The notes below the pieces were generated by a model. It was not told the DNA's origin, searched no databases, and worked only from the letters and a program-made list of their open reading frames with translations. A stretch of 64,000 nucleotides of DNA, taken from Flammula alnicola (lineage: Eukaryota; Basidiomycota; Agaricomycetes; Agaricales; Strophariaceae). This document shows, piece after piece, positions 23,203 through 37,104 of the stretch; within the stretch, counting starts at the first letter, position 1; every line of letters starts with the position of its first letter. The stretch covers positions 1-64,000 of the forward strand of contig JADNRV010000170.1 of assembly GCA_015499995.1 (NCBI GenBank), in the 5' to 3' direction. The position numbers and the translations under genes are program-made.

Positions 23203-24948
23203 CTATGCAAACTTTATCTTCGTCCCTTGACTTGGGACGATCCCCACACTTTCTCTGGCTTTCAACTTTCTTTTTGCTTCCCAGGAAGGATGTAGAGGCT
23301 TTTCGTCGTGCTGATCGGACTTGGTCTTGGTGGCAGGTTTGAATACTCTGGCAGCTGACGCGCCAGTAGACCGGGTACCCCATCCTGCGTCGACAGGTTG
23401 CTGGTGCTGTGGGATATTCTTTCCCCGTGACTGTCCTCTAGTTGATGCGGGAGGACCTTGTGCAGGTGTCAAATTACGAGATGGAACAGCATTTGACCCG
23501 GTCTTAATACTGCTCGTGTGACCTTTAATTTTTTGAGCTTGAACAGCGGCCATTGCTTCAGCTTCCTTTTTCTTGTGATTCGCATTATGTCCGAACTTCT
23601 TTTCCCATATCCTGAGGCACAGAGAGGTCAGTTTCACGAACTGGCAGTCAGATGGAGATGGAGATAGGTGTCGCTTACGCTCGTCGGGCTCTTTGTCCGC
23701 GCCTATTTTTCTTTTGCAGATCGGCTGCTTTATCCTCCGTGTCGCTGAAGTCTGAATCATCTGAACCACGGACGAAGCCCACGGACAGCGAGGGAAGGAA
23801 GGTTGATTCCATCTTCGATGAAGAGCTTTTAGCCGGCTTAGCCGCAGCCTTTTGGGGCTTGCTCTTCGTGGGGTTCACTTTAAGCTCTTCGTCGTCACTG
23901 TCCGAATCCTCTTCCGATTCTTCGTCTTCACTCTCCTCAATTCCAGAGCCTCCACCAATAGAACCCGACTCCCAACCACCGTCATCTTCTGCCAGTTCTC
24001 TTTCTCCGTTTACGCTGCCAGATTCCCATTCCCCTTCGTCTCTGGACGAGTCGGAGGTCCCTTCTTCCTCATCTTCAACTTCCAGCGAGAGGTGAGGCGT
24101 TTTCGATTTACTCTGAGCAAGCCCAGAAGCCGATTCCTTGCGTATTTTTGAAGGCCGGTCAGAAGATTGCGCCAAAATCACGTCAGGCTGGGAGTCTGTG
24201 GCGCTGTCGCGTTGTTTAAGCGCAGGGTTAAGAAGAACCTTCAGCGAATCCAGAGATGCGGAAACTTGGGCCGCTAAGATTTTCGAACTGAGAAGTCGGC
24301 TTTGGATTTTTGCCAGAGTTGTTCCGGGTTCAGCGGGGACTAGAAGGTTGGCTTCAAGTTCGTTCTTCATAGTGACCTTGATGTCCTCGTTCTCGCGAAG
24401 TGTGTGGTCCTTGAGCACTTTAGATTTGAGAGCTGAATTTCCAATTGCGTCGTGGTTGATGTCCTTTTTTCAAGAGCAGGACAAGGTGAGGTTATGCGTA
24501 GAGAGAATCAAAAGAAAGTGACCTTGAGCGAGGTTAATTCTGCTTCAAATTCCGCGATAGCCTTGTCACCTTCGTCTTTTTTTCTAATAACAAATACGAT
24601 GAGAGACGGACTTTAAATAAAGACTTGTTTGAGAAATTACCGCAGGTCTTTCAGCCTTTTCACGACCTTCTGGGTCTCGAAAATCTTTGCTCGTTTGGAC
24701 GCTTTGTGCACTTCCTTCATTTCATGGTGCTACGAAATTGGTCCGGGTATAAGTGGATTGAAGACGCAGTTCAACATGTAATGTGCGTACAAGTTTTCCT
24801 CCAATCCTAATGCTCAGCTCCTAGAGTTCAGGAAAGACCAATGGTAAGTGTCAGTCGAAGGCACAGCTGAGGGATAAACTACAAAATTTACCTCTTCTGG
24901 GGGCTCGTATCTCTTCCTTTTTACGCCACGAGTTGCAGATTGATCCAT
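23203..24948 (-). CDS. Bud22/SRFBP1-like ribosome-biogenesis protein
   Basis: Six exons, complement(23203..23611, 23679..24463, 24523..24583, 24641..24729, 24791..24820, 24892..24948), encode 476 aa. The N-terminus is basic (ATRGVKRKRYEPPEE), followed by a helical segment (HHEMKEVHKASKRAKIFETQ, KVVKRLKDLRKK) and LKDHTLREN. A long acidic region (blocks of DEEEG, EESEDEESEEDSDSDDEE) occupies the centre. The C-terminus carries RRGQRARRAIWEKKFGHNA, LHPSWEAKRKLK and GTKIKF, the hallmark of the BUD22 family. Yeast Bud22 is a nucleolar factor for 40S subunit and 18S rRNA maturation; that role is inferred here. It is divergent from the tubulin cofactor D gene, with 366 bp between starts. Confidence 0.88.
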
Positions 24949-25314
24949 GTTTATAAGGGATAAATGGCAGTCGGTCAGAACGATATAACTGATCCTTCAA
25001 AGGGTATGTGAACAAGAAAACTCTTGAGCTTGAACAGGTTACAGCGAAGACGTTGAGAGAGACGATGAAAGTCAGGTGACCGAATCGCCGATCATCGATG
25101 ATCTGTTGCACTGTCTCCTCTGATCCAAACAAGTGCTCAACGCGCCTCCACATGATTCTTGACAGACGCGACAACAAATCATGATGGGAGTTTTATCTAT
25201 CTCTTTGGCTGCCGAACGGTCGTCCAGGTTATATTTTTTTCCTTCGACGCTTTAGTCTTCTCATTCACGAATAATCCTGACGATCAAACCCAAGACTTTG
25301 AACCACCAGTCAAC
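24949..25314. promoter_or_regulatory. Divergent promoter between Bud22-like and cofactor D genes
   Basis: Start codons at 24948 (-) and 25315 (+) point away from each other across 366 bp. No TATA element was found. The bidirectional role is inferred from geometry alone. Confidence 0.45.
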
Positions 25315-28300
25315 ATGGCGGAGAATGTCGGCGAAGAAAAGGTCCTCGCGACTTTCGAAACCGTCGGAGAGCTGAGGAAGTTGCAAGATACACTGCTAAG
25401 CTTGGATTGGAACGAAGACTCGCCGGATGCACAGCGCAATGACGAATCTATATTATTTCAGAAATTCTCTGTGATGGCACGTCTTCTTCACTAAAGATAT
25501 ACATACTGAAAGTTCAAATTATTCAACCTTCCGATAGCTCGATGAATACCAAGAGCAATCGTACCTGCTCGATCCATACTTGGAAGATCTGGTTGCACCT
25601 GTCGTCGAACGATTGAAGGATTTCGCAAAGGCTTGCATCGCCAATCCCTCTTTGAAGTACAGTCCTTGGCGCGTCGATACGATAGCTCGTGTGCTGTACA
25701 GCTACGTCAAATTTCGCGGCTATAAAACTATCAGTCAGTCTTCCCCGAGAATCTTTTTCGAACAGTCGGATTGAGAGCCCACAGTTAGATACTTCCCCCA
25801 TGAAATTGCCGATCTATCGATTGCGCTCGAGTTTATGCAGATCCCGGATGGTCTGGCTCAACACTGGTATCTTTGGGCCATGCGCTACGTGACATTGTTG
25901 TGGCTTTATATCATCTGCATTATTCCGTTTGACTTCGCTCAGTTCGATGAGCTGGACAGAATAGGAGAGACGGCTAGCTCGCTCGAGACCGTGGCAAAAC
26001 GTTATCTTGGAGCGGCGGGTCTGGAACGAGAAGCAGCTGCGTTATTGCTATCTCGCTTGTATATGAGGTAGGAAGAATGTATCTGCCTCCATACGAAACT
26101 AATTTGTGTAGGAAGGATACAGGCTTGGGCTTCCATGAATTTGTAGTTTGGTCTCATTCATTCCTTCAAGAGAACAGCGACGTTTTCAAAGTGCGTATCA
26201 TCAAATTATCCGATGCAATTAATGTTAACAGGTTTATAGGCTATCGGACTTTTGCAAGTTCTTTGTGAAGTCGTGAAGTCAGGATCGGTCGAGCAAGCCC
26301 AAGCTGAGCTCCCTCAGTTGCTATCTATATCAAGCACCGTTCAGGGGTCTTCCACACTGTCGAACAACACTGTCGTACGGAAGCTCAAGACGAAGTTAGT
26401 ATCGAGGCTTGGGTTGAGGCTACTACCAACAAGCACCGGGAACAGGCGACAAGGTTTGCCCCCTTCATTCCTATCATTACACTCGAGCTAAAAAGTGAGT
26501 AGTTCGCGCATTAATCGCTGATGAGGTACACGTCGGGTCTGATGCGACCGGAGAAGATGTGGAAGTACCCCCCGAAGTAGAGGATATCTTAGAGCTACTT
26601 TTTGAATCCCTGCAAGATAAAGTTCGTCTATTTGCTCTACTTTCATCTTCGTCTAATCTTATCTCCAATAGGACACGATTGTCCGCTGGTCTGCCGCAAA
26701 AGGGGTTGCAAGGATTGCTGAACGCCTGCCCAAAGACTTCTGCAGTCAGGTCCTCGAGACCGTCATGGGGCTGTTCGAAATTCATTCCGTAGCAGCAGCC
26801 AGCCTGTATGATCTTCCCGCTGTCGCGGAAGGCACGTGGCACGGAGCATGTCTTGCGTGCGCCGAGATTGCACGTCGGAGTCTTGTAGAACCTGGACATC
26901 TGCCTCAGTTAATTGAGTGGTTATCAAAAGTGCGTCAAAGTCCTATCACATGCATGTTTTATTGATGAATTAGCCGCTGCCAGGCCTTGTATTTTGATCT
27001 CCGTAAGGGTGCTCATTCGATTGGCTCGAACGTCCGCGATGCAGCCGCGTATGTCCTTTGGGCGCTCGCGAGGACGCAGAACCAATCAGCACTGATACCG
27101 CATGCCAGCAATCTGGCCCGACGACTTGCGACTGTCGCACTTTACGATCGAGAAATTCACATTCGACGTGCAGCGAGTGCAGCATTCCAGGAACATGTTG
27201 GGAGGAACGTGAGTCTATGCGTCCTGCTTTCTATACTGCCATCTTGTTATTAACAATGAAATATTAGAGCTTATTTCCTCATGGTATCGATGTATTGGCC
27301 AAGACTGATTTCTACGCAGTCAGTATCCGAAAGAACGCGTTTTTAGTGGCTGCACCTCAGGTTGCCGAGTAAGTCGCGGCGTCCCTCCCTCCAGTAGCTG
27401 CCAATCTTATTCACTTTCTCAGGCATCCCGAGTATCGAGACTTCCTCTTCGACCACTTATTAAACGTCGTCCTCCGGCACTGGGATATTTCAATGCGAGA
27501 ACTTGGATCGCAGTCCTTGCGATTAATTTGTTCCCATGATCTTTACGTCCTGGCTCCTCGAGCCATCGAGAAAATAGTGGGTTCTTTCTTTCGTTTTGCT
27601 CGCGGTCAGGTAGCTATCTAAATACCACGCCAGGTACTACTTTTAGAATCTCTCGATCTAGCAGATGTGCATGGTGGGCTGTTGGCGCTAAGCGAAATTG
27701 CCATCGCATATAAGGAAACAATAAAAGACCCTATCGTGCTGGAAGATCATCTACGTAATGTAAGGCGCATTGTCGGCAATATTGTAATCTTTTCACACCC
27801 TATCCTGACTGATTCTGCGCACTTTCAGGTTTTTAAGCATTTAAAACATATTCCTGAAAGCACATTGACGACGACTCGCAGTGAGCTCATCGCGTCTGCA
27901 GCATGTCGGTTAATAGCAAACTCTATCACTGTGACGGAAATAAAGCTCGGCGGGCGATCGTCTGTCCCCGGTTGGAGGAATATCGTGGATATTGGCCTGA
28001 AGCATCGGATGGCCTCTGTTCAGGAAACAGCTGCTGACGCTATGGCCGCAATGAGCAATCTCACCGACTGCTCTGCAGATGTGACTAGATGAGTAATTCC
28101 TCATTCGTCTACTCGTTCTAGGGATTCATGTGGTTTTCCATCTCTACATTGATCAAAGAGTTAAGGCGTGGCTCTCCTGCAATGCAACAGAGTCTTGCCC
28201 TGGTCTTGAGCGTCATAAATTACAACACGCATCCTAAGGTCCTCCCACAAGCCATCGCATACTTGCTTGACAGCCTGAGACCGACAGTAAGCCTCTCTTC

Positions 28301-29882
28301 ACACGATGCTTGAATGATGTTCTCATTCAACTTTACCAAAGTCGAAGGCCAACATTGAAACGCGCCGCAGTTGCCTTCAAGCAATCCCTCGTATCATGAC
28401 CCTTGTCTCACCTCACCTGGCATCGCGTAGGTCTTTCTACATTCCAAAAGGGGTGCACCGCCTCATCGTTTTGAAGTTATGTCAAGTGATACGGTGCATG
28501 ACCTCGTCGCTGCCCTGTTGGCTGGACTGGAAGATTACACTATCGATGAACGTGGCGACGTGGGCTCATGGGTTAGGATCGTTTGCATACAAGGACTCAC
28601 GAGAATTTCCGAGCTTCTTTTCCGAACGGCAGAGTCTATCCCAGACTTCGAACGTTACCTCCCTCCGGAGACCTATATTTCTATTGCTGCCGGGTTACTC
28701 AAACAAGGTGTAGAGAGGCTAGACAATGTTCGCCAAACGGCAGGAGTATGCTTCATGACACTTCTAAATACGCCCCTACCATTAGTTGATAGGGCAGATC
28801 GGTGGCGTCTCCCTGCATTGCCGTTGCTTCGAGAGCTTTTTGTGAGGTAAGTCACTCCCTGGAGCATGGCTAGGTGTAATATAGGTTCTAATGGGCGCTG
28901 TTTCTTTAGCCCCTCTGAACAAATAGGTTGGAACGATGGAACCTGGTTGTTCCCTCGAGCTATACGTCTATTGGAAATACCCGAATACCGGAAATCTGTC
29001 CTTTCAGGAATCGTCATCAGCATAGGAAGCAAAACAGACAGCACTGTAAAGTTCACTATATGCCATCGTGAATATCATTGCTCACTTCTATTTTCAGCAA
29101 AAACCTGTCTCAAACAGCCTTGTCAAATTTTCCCAGGAGTTGCCCCTGGCTGGCGGTCCAGAATCTGCGTACAGTCTTCTTGACCTCGTAAATGACTTGA
29201 TCAGTCATGCGAAGTCTCATATGACCTCCAATGCTGTTGTTGTGCCAGTCTACCAAACATTCACTCTCTTACTCGAGGCAGATGCGCTTCGGCATGTACC
29301 CGAGGAACCAGCTGGACGGCGAAGGTCCGTTTAATACATTTCAGCATGCCTGTTCGATGCTGACTCTCGCTTTAGTTTGCAAACGTTATTAAACATGACT
29401 TCGAGGAATGTTGACAAGCTTAAGAGTGTTCAAAGGATACATGAATCTATGAAGATGTGCGTTATGATTCCTTACATCGGAATGTACAGACAACTCAACG
29501 CTCTTAAAGTATCGTTAATCTTCTGACCTTCGAGCAAATTAGGGTGAAAATAGTGCCTTTGTTGAGCAGTTTTCTTGCCCATCCTTTCCCTAAAGTCAGT
29601 TCCAATGGTAGATCGTGATGGGGTTCTTAATCATATTTTCCTTCATAGGTGCGGTCAGACACCGCTGAATACCTATATATCTTGCTTCAGAGCGCAGATC
29701 TTGGATTTGAGACGGATGCCGTTGAAGATATCTTACTTGAAACAGAATGGTTTGTCGCTTCATTTCTTTCCCCTGCTCAAATGGACTTACACGGTTTCAG
29801 GTCGACCTCAGATATCGACATAGCCAAAGAGGCAGCAAAAGAACTCATCCAGCATTTCATGTCTTCAATGACTGAAATTTAG
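25315..29882 (+). CDS. Tubulin-folding cofactor D
   Basis: Twenty-one exons: 25315..25470, 25538..25733, 25785..26067, 26112..26190, 26240..26453, 26503..26621, 26672..26929, 26984..27208, 27268..27368, 27423..27576, 27634..27759, 27829..28080, 28122..28286, 28342..28430, 28487..28846, 28910..29045, 29098..29324, 29376..29456, 29510..29594, 29649..29749, 29801..29882. Phases close exactly to 1162 aa, the usual family size. Recognisable segments are RYVTLLWLYIICIIPFDFAQ, KDTIVRWSAAKGIARIAERL, FDLRKGAHSIGSNVRDAAAY, MRELGSQSLRLI, HGGLLALSEIA and LERYLPPETY-like HEAT helices. The protein holds beta-tubulin with cofactors C and E during alpha/beta dimer assembly and is a GTPase-activating partner for tubulin (family knowledge). 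The exon 12/13 junction (28080/28122) is the least certain. Confidence 0.92.
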
Positions 29883-30231
29883 ATAGATAAGAGAGATAAA
29901 GGAACTATGTCAAAGCAGCTTTTAAAATGTACTATCAATCTACCAAAGCATGTCAGTTTCCAGAAAGTTAACAAGCTGAGAGCTTTATGCTAAAGGTTGG
30001 TGACGTCGAGGGCGTGGGAATACTAACTAGTAGGCTTGGCACGAATAAATCGGGCTCAGATGAGCCGCTACTTCTTACAAGCTCAGTCTGCTATTTGCGC
30101 TCGACCACCGACGGAGAGCGGTCTAATATCACCTCTTAATCGCCCACGACAAGCACGTTAACCTAATTTGAGGATTCCTTGCCACCGAGACACGAGCAAT
30201 TCCAAGGTTGTGAACGTCTGCAATCTCTGCA
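29883..30231. other. Intergenic, probable promoter of V-ATPase B gene
   Basis: A stretch of 349 bp separates the stop of the cofactor D gene from the next start on the same strand. No ORF with family motifs and no repeat were seen; it should contain the 3' UTR of one gene and the promoter of the next. Confidence 0.5.
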
Positions 30232-32337
<2,106 letters not shown>

Positions 32338-34573
32338 TTTTTAATGACAAGCGTGATGACATCGCCTTTTGCCCTTGTAATTGAAAGAACACTTTTTAAC
32401 ACTTTTTAGTAGTATGAAATTTTTGAAACTAGTCCTTTCCTGCTAAACGTTACTTTTTCTGGATGGTTGGACACACGGAAATACTTAACACTTCATCTGT
32501 TTAATATTCGACGTCTCCCTGAATAGCCGTGGGCCCGTGGTATGGACGTTCATACCCACCCTCATGGTTTCATTTTAAGTCATAAGTAGGCCCCATCTGG
32601 CTGTCTGTCATTGACATGAAACGTGGGACGAAATAATTTTCTTGGTTTGTTCTGCCAGAATAATAGTACAGCCGAGATGAAATGAGGACAGATTTCGAAA
32701 GCGATTCGGGAACGTTCGGTAGCGAGGTGAAGGTTTTTGTCGTTTTCGTTTTCTGAACAGATTTTGGGTGGGTGGGCTCTTGTCGAGATCGGCTATTGTG
32801 CGTTACTCCTCCTGGTCGTCTTTGGTAGGCGGCGAGAGGGGGCTCGAGGCAGGAAGCCTCAGCATGTACGGATGCATATGATGAATGCATGTTGAATGCG
32901 GGCCCGCGGGGGGGATCGGGGTTTGAGAGGGGCACAGTCGACATATGCCACTGGCACTGGGAATGAGAAAAGAGGAGAAATGAGATATGGACGACACTTC
33001 TTCGAATTGGTATACATATACCAGGTTAACTGCGTCCTATTCTGGGGTTCCATTCGAAGATAAGATCTTAGACACACATACATTCCATTGAATGTGCCCT
33101 CCCATGCCTGGTTGGCTCGAATTTTGGTCTCAAAACTCGGTATGTACTATACCTTATATGTAGGCAAAAAGGGGGGCCTTGGAGGTTTTACTTACTGTAT
33201 GTAATCAAGATCTTTTTCATTGACTGGGTCCAGACAAGTCCGGCACGAGATGGCGGTAAGGTTCAATTATTCGACGACGCCCAGGTAAGGTGTTATTATT
33301 GGGTGCCAGATGGCGTCGTTGTCGTAAGGTCTTTAACTTGGACAAGGCAATTATTGATGCCAATGGTTCACTTGCGAGAGACTCGGGACAATGGGAAGCA
33401 GGGGGTTGTCCCATGTGGCGCCGCAGTGTTAGCGAGGCAGAAAAAGGAGCGGCCAGGAGCAGAACGATTGGGTTTTCTTTTTTGTTGTTGATGAGACCGC
33501 CTGTGCCCACGAGTCCGGTTCAAAAGGAGGGGCAAAGGGGGGCGAGCAGGGAGGGAACAACCCGGGCTAAGTGAATTCCCAACCCAAGACTACTGACACT
33601 TCGATTGAACGCCACAACCGGCATGCGAAGAGCCAAGAGGGGGGGTTCTTGTTCATCATCAGATATTTTCAGCGAGAAGAGAATTGGTATTGTGGCACAC
33701 TGGCAGAGCAGCTCAGCAGCCGAAATGCATATGACTGTGAGTGTGTAATAAGTAAGTAACATGAATCTCGGATATAAAACCACCTGGGCAAACCGCGGAA
33801 GATATAGATATAGATGAGATGGCCAGTTACGCTGAGCAGATCGGTTGAAAGAGGATGCGCGCGAGTATTAGTATGCCCCGTATACGCAAGATGGGCGATA
33901 TGGTCGGCGAAAAATGGACCTGTTCAGCATGAAGAGCGAGCCGATAACCTAGAAGAGTAAGCTTGGACTGGTTATCTGCGGTGGCGTGCTTGCCAGGCCC
34001 CCCTGCACGATTACTAGTAGAGCCTCGGAGGCCATATGTGGATATCTACCGAATCCAACCATGGGCCATTGATGAAAACCTAGACCAAGACTGATCCATA
34101 TTAGTGCGAGAGTTAGAAGACAGGCAGCGAAAATTAAGCGATGTTTGACCAATTGGACGGGTAAGGAACGAGGGTGAAGGATATGTTTCTGGATATGTTT
34201 GTCGGGAGACGCCGAAAAGAATCTTGTTTAGGCGGCACCCTTGAGAAACGTCGCGGCTGCCGTCTCGTTTCTCCGTAGTTGTCAGCCTAGAAGACCGGGG
34301 GGGCCAAGTACACATGGAATATTGCTTTAAAAGACGACTCGGAGGTACCACGCTCATCTCCGTATCTATAAAGCCATGAACTGACCTCAAGGCGGAATGT
34401 GCAGGCATGGGGTGTGTTGTGAACCGTGTGGATTGCCAAAAGCGCACTTGGCTTTTGCATGATGGGCCACACGCCTTGTCTCAAATCCATTCTTGGTATC
34501 CCACCATGTGTTTCCCCCTCAGACTACTTATATACCCCCATCTCTTCCGAAATCCCTCTCTTTTTTTCCGCCC
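32338..34573. other. Intergenic, no gene recognised
   Basis: About 2.2 kb separates the V-ATPase gene from the Tcp11 gene. Several ORFs of 60-130 codons exist on both strands but none has a motif, splice partners or biased composition. A TATATA sequence at 34529-34534 lies about 40 bp before the next start and may be its core promoter. Confidence 0.5.
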
Positions 34574-37104
34574 ATGGATGATCTTGCTCACCGATGCCCC
34601 CTAAACCACAGGAAACGCAAGGCCGACCAGGATGACTGCCAGGACCTCCCCTCTGTTAGTGACCAGGCTGTAGTCTCCTCTGATAGCCCCTCCGGCGTCG
34701 CGGGTCCATCCTGTAATGCCCCTAGGCAGCAGTGGATCACAGAGACCGACGATAAACTCTGGGCATCTCCCAACTCTCCCCAGGTCTCGAGTCCGCTAAC
34801 CTCCCAGGTGTTGAGAGGCACGAAGCGGCCACGTATCGACACCCACGAGTCGACCCTACGTGCCGCTAAACGACCCTATCCTCGCAGATCGCCATCTAAA
34901 ATGTCCCCATCACCACTCACATCTGTCCGCCAGGGGAGTGATATCGAAGATATTGGTATTGTATCCACAGCCCACCCGGGACCCTCTTCGGGTTCGCTCC
35001 TTCGCGAGCGCCATTCAGTCATTCCTGGGGTCGCGCCGCCGCGAGTGGTACATATTCTCTCTACTGCCGCGCAGTCGCCTATCAAGTTCAGTTCGCCGCA
35101 CATCCCCCCAACCCAACCTCTCATCAACCGTCAGACGTTGAGAGAATTGGAGCTAGATGTTATTCTCCGAAACCCTGTCATTCGTCCGTGGCATGTCTTC
35201 TTTTTTGTCTCTGCCATCTCTCATGGATTTTCTTATTGTCAGGTCATGACCTTTTGTTCGATCCTGGTCTGCAGTTTCGACCACGACGAAAGCGTGAAAT
35301 GTTTGAAAAGTATTGGAACGCCGTTTGGGAGGAGGTCCAGACCGGCTGCACATGTGTTACCCTCGATACCCAGGGAAATTGCCACCCAAAGGCATGCATC
35401 TGTGCACGACATCCCACCACCCCACCTATCCCCATTGTCTCTCAAATCTCGAAAGAGGATCCAACCATCTATACCATCCGCATGCCTTCCCGTATGCCCG
35501 CACTGCTCTCCGAATTTCTCCAAGTCATGTTACTTGTCATCCAGCCCCTATCCAACACTGCCGTATACACAAATCCCACTGCGGTCAGAGAACAAGCCCA
35601 AGAGCACTCTGCACACGCCGCGTATCTGGAATCCATTTTCGATCCCGCGTTGATTGAGCAAGAATTAAAACACAAGGTTTTCGATCCGTCGGGCTTGTTC
35701 TCCCAAATTGGTGAGACGCTGAAGCACCATTGTGCACCGATGAGGGACCGCGCTGTCGAGGAGATGGTACAGGTGGCTCAGCGGCCAGGCCCGGAAGCCT
35801 TTACAGCCGTCAGGATGTGTTTGGAATTGCTAGAGTTGATGAAATTGGTGAGCTTCGTTCTTTCATGTTCGCCTTTACGCCTTGATTAATCGAGACGTTG
35901 TCAGGACATCGCAAACCACCAGCTCACCCAGCTGCGTCCTTGGTTATTGCGCAATACTGGTATATTCGAAGTTAAAGCCTTCAAAATCCGTTTCGGCACT
36001 AGCGCGTCGCTCCACAACACCCGCGAATGGCTGCATAACGCCAACGTCGCTCTCTTTGTCAGCAAAAAACAACCCATTCCCCATCCCTCATACCCAAATG
36101 GCCTCACTTATGCTTCGTTAACCAAGAACCAGCAAATCTATCTCTGTTGTCTAAAAGGAATTGTGGACACGATCTTTGAAACCTTGTCGCCACCTTCATC
36201 ACCCGTCTCGCCCACCTCCGATGCCACTCCTCCCCCATCTCCTGTATTTTCGTCCTTGACTCCATCACCCAGCCCCACGCCGGAAACGCTGTACCTTGAC
36301 AAAACACGCATGGCGCATATCAGCGCCGAGGCGACCGACGTCACCGCGCTATACACGTTCATACTCCTCTTTCGCCAACTCGTAGTGTCCGACGTGTCCG
36401 AGTCGAGCGGCAGCACCAGTGCCAAGGTCGATCAGAGCGATGTGATGAGGGTCAAACGCGAGATACGGGATATCGGGCCTGCGTGCCTGGGAACGTGCTT
36501 TGTGTCTTCAGCTCCGGCTTTGGCTGGTGGAGAGGCACCACCGGTAGACAATGATGTGGACGAGCGCCGGAACGTTAAGCGTGATCTGGCACTCCAGATT
36601 GCGCAAAGGGCGTCTGAGGTCCGACGGCGGGCTTCGGCTGCTAGCAGCACCATCCAGACCGCCGACTTTGATGATTATAGCATGTCTCTGGAAGGAGATG
36701 CAGCACCTGACCCCGCGATCGTGAGCCTCGCACAGCGGTGGACGGATACGAATATGCAGCCTGAGTCGGCGCTGAGCGGGTTGTTGCACAAGCGCGTTCG
36801 TGACGCGGTATTTGAGGAGGTCGTCGGGCTTGCTTATCCGTCGGCCACTGCTGCTGGGGTTGGTGCCGGTGTAAGGCCCTCACTGCTAAGCATGGACCTG
36901 TTCGCGGCGGGTGGAAATCCGTTTGCGAGGCGACGCGCACCTGATGCCTCTGCGCATGTGGGCACGACCGGCACCCACGCGGCTGGTATGGAGTCGCTGA
37001 CAGAGGAGATCCGGAAGCTTGCGGAGAAAATTGCACGGCTGGCGCTTGTCCATCTAAACACACACCTGTCGATGTACGAGTCTGAGGGATTTTTGGGGCT
37101 TTGA
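34574..37104 (+). CDS. Tcp11-domain protein (Sok1-like)
   Basis: Three exons, join(34574..35183, 35243..35847, 35905..37104), encode 804 aa. The first 190 residues are Ser/Pro-rich and probably disordered (KRPRIDTH, KRPYPRRSPSK). The Tcp11 domain begins at the first splice, where NPVIRHDLLFDPGLQFRP is rebuilt across intron 1, and continues with REMFEKYWNAVWEEV, RMPALLSEFLQVML, FDPALIEQELKHKVFDP, FSQIGETLKHHCAPMRD, LLELMKLDIANHQLTQLRPWL and EVKAFKIRFG. Later parts have a Pro/Ser linker near residues 490-530 and a helical C-terminus (EEIRKLAEKIARLALVHLN). In yeasts the family member Sok1 is linked to cAMP/PKA signalling; function here is inferred only at that level. Confidence 0.9.

Noticed and set aside
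23652..24521. Plus-strand Ser-rich ORFs opposite the Bud22-like gene
   Set aside because: Their Ser runs are the complement of the acidic (GAA/GAT/GAG) stretch of the real minus-strand gene.
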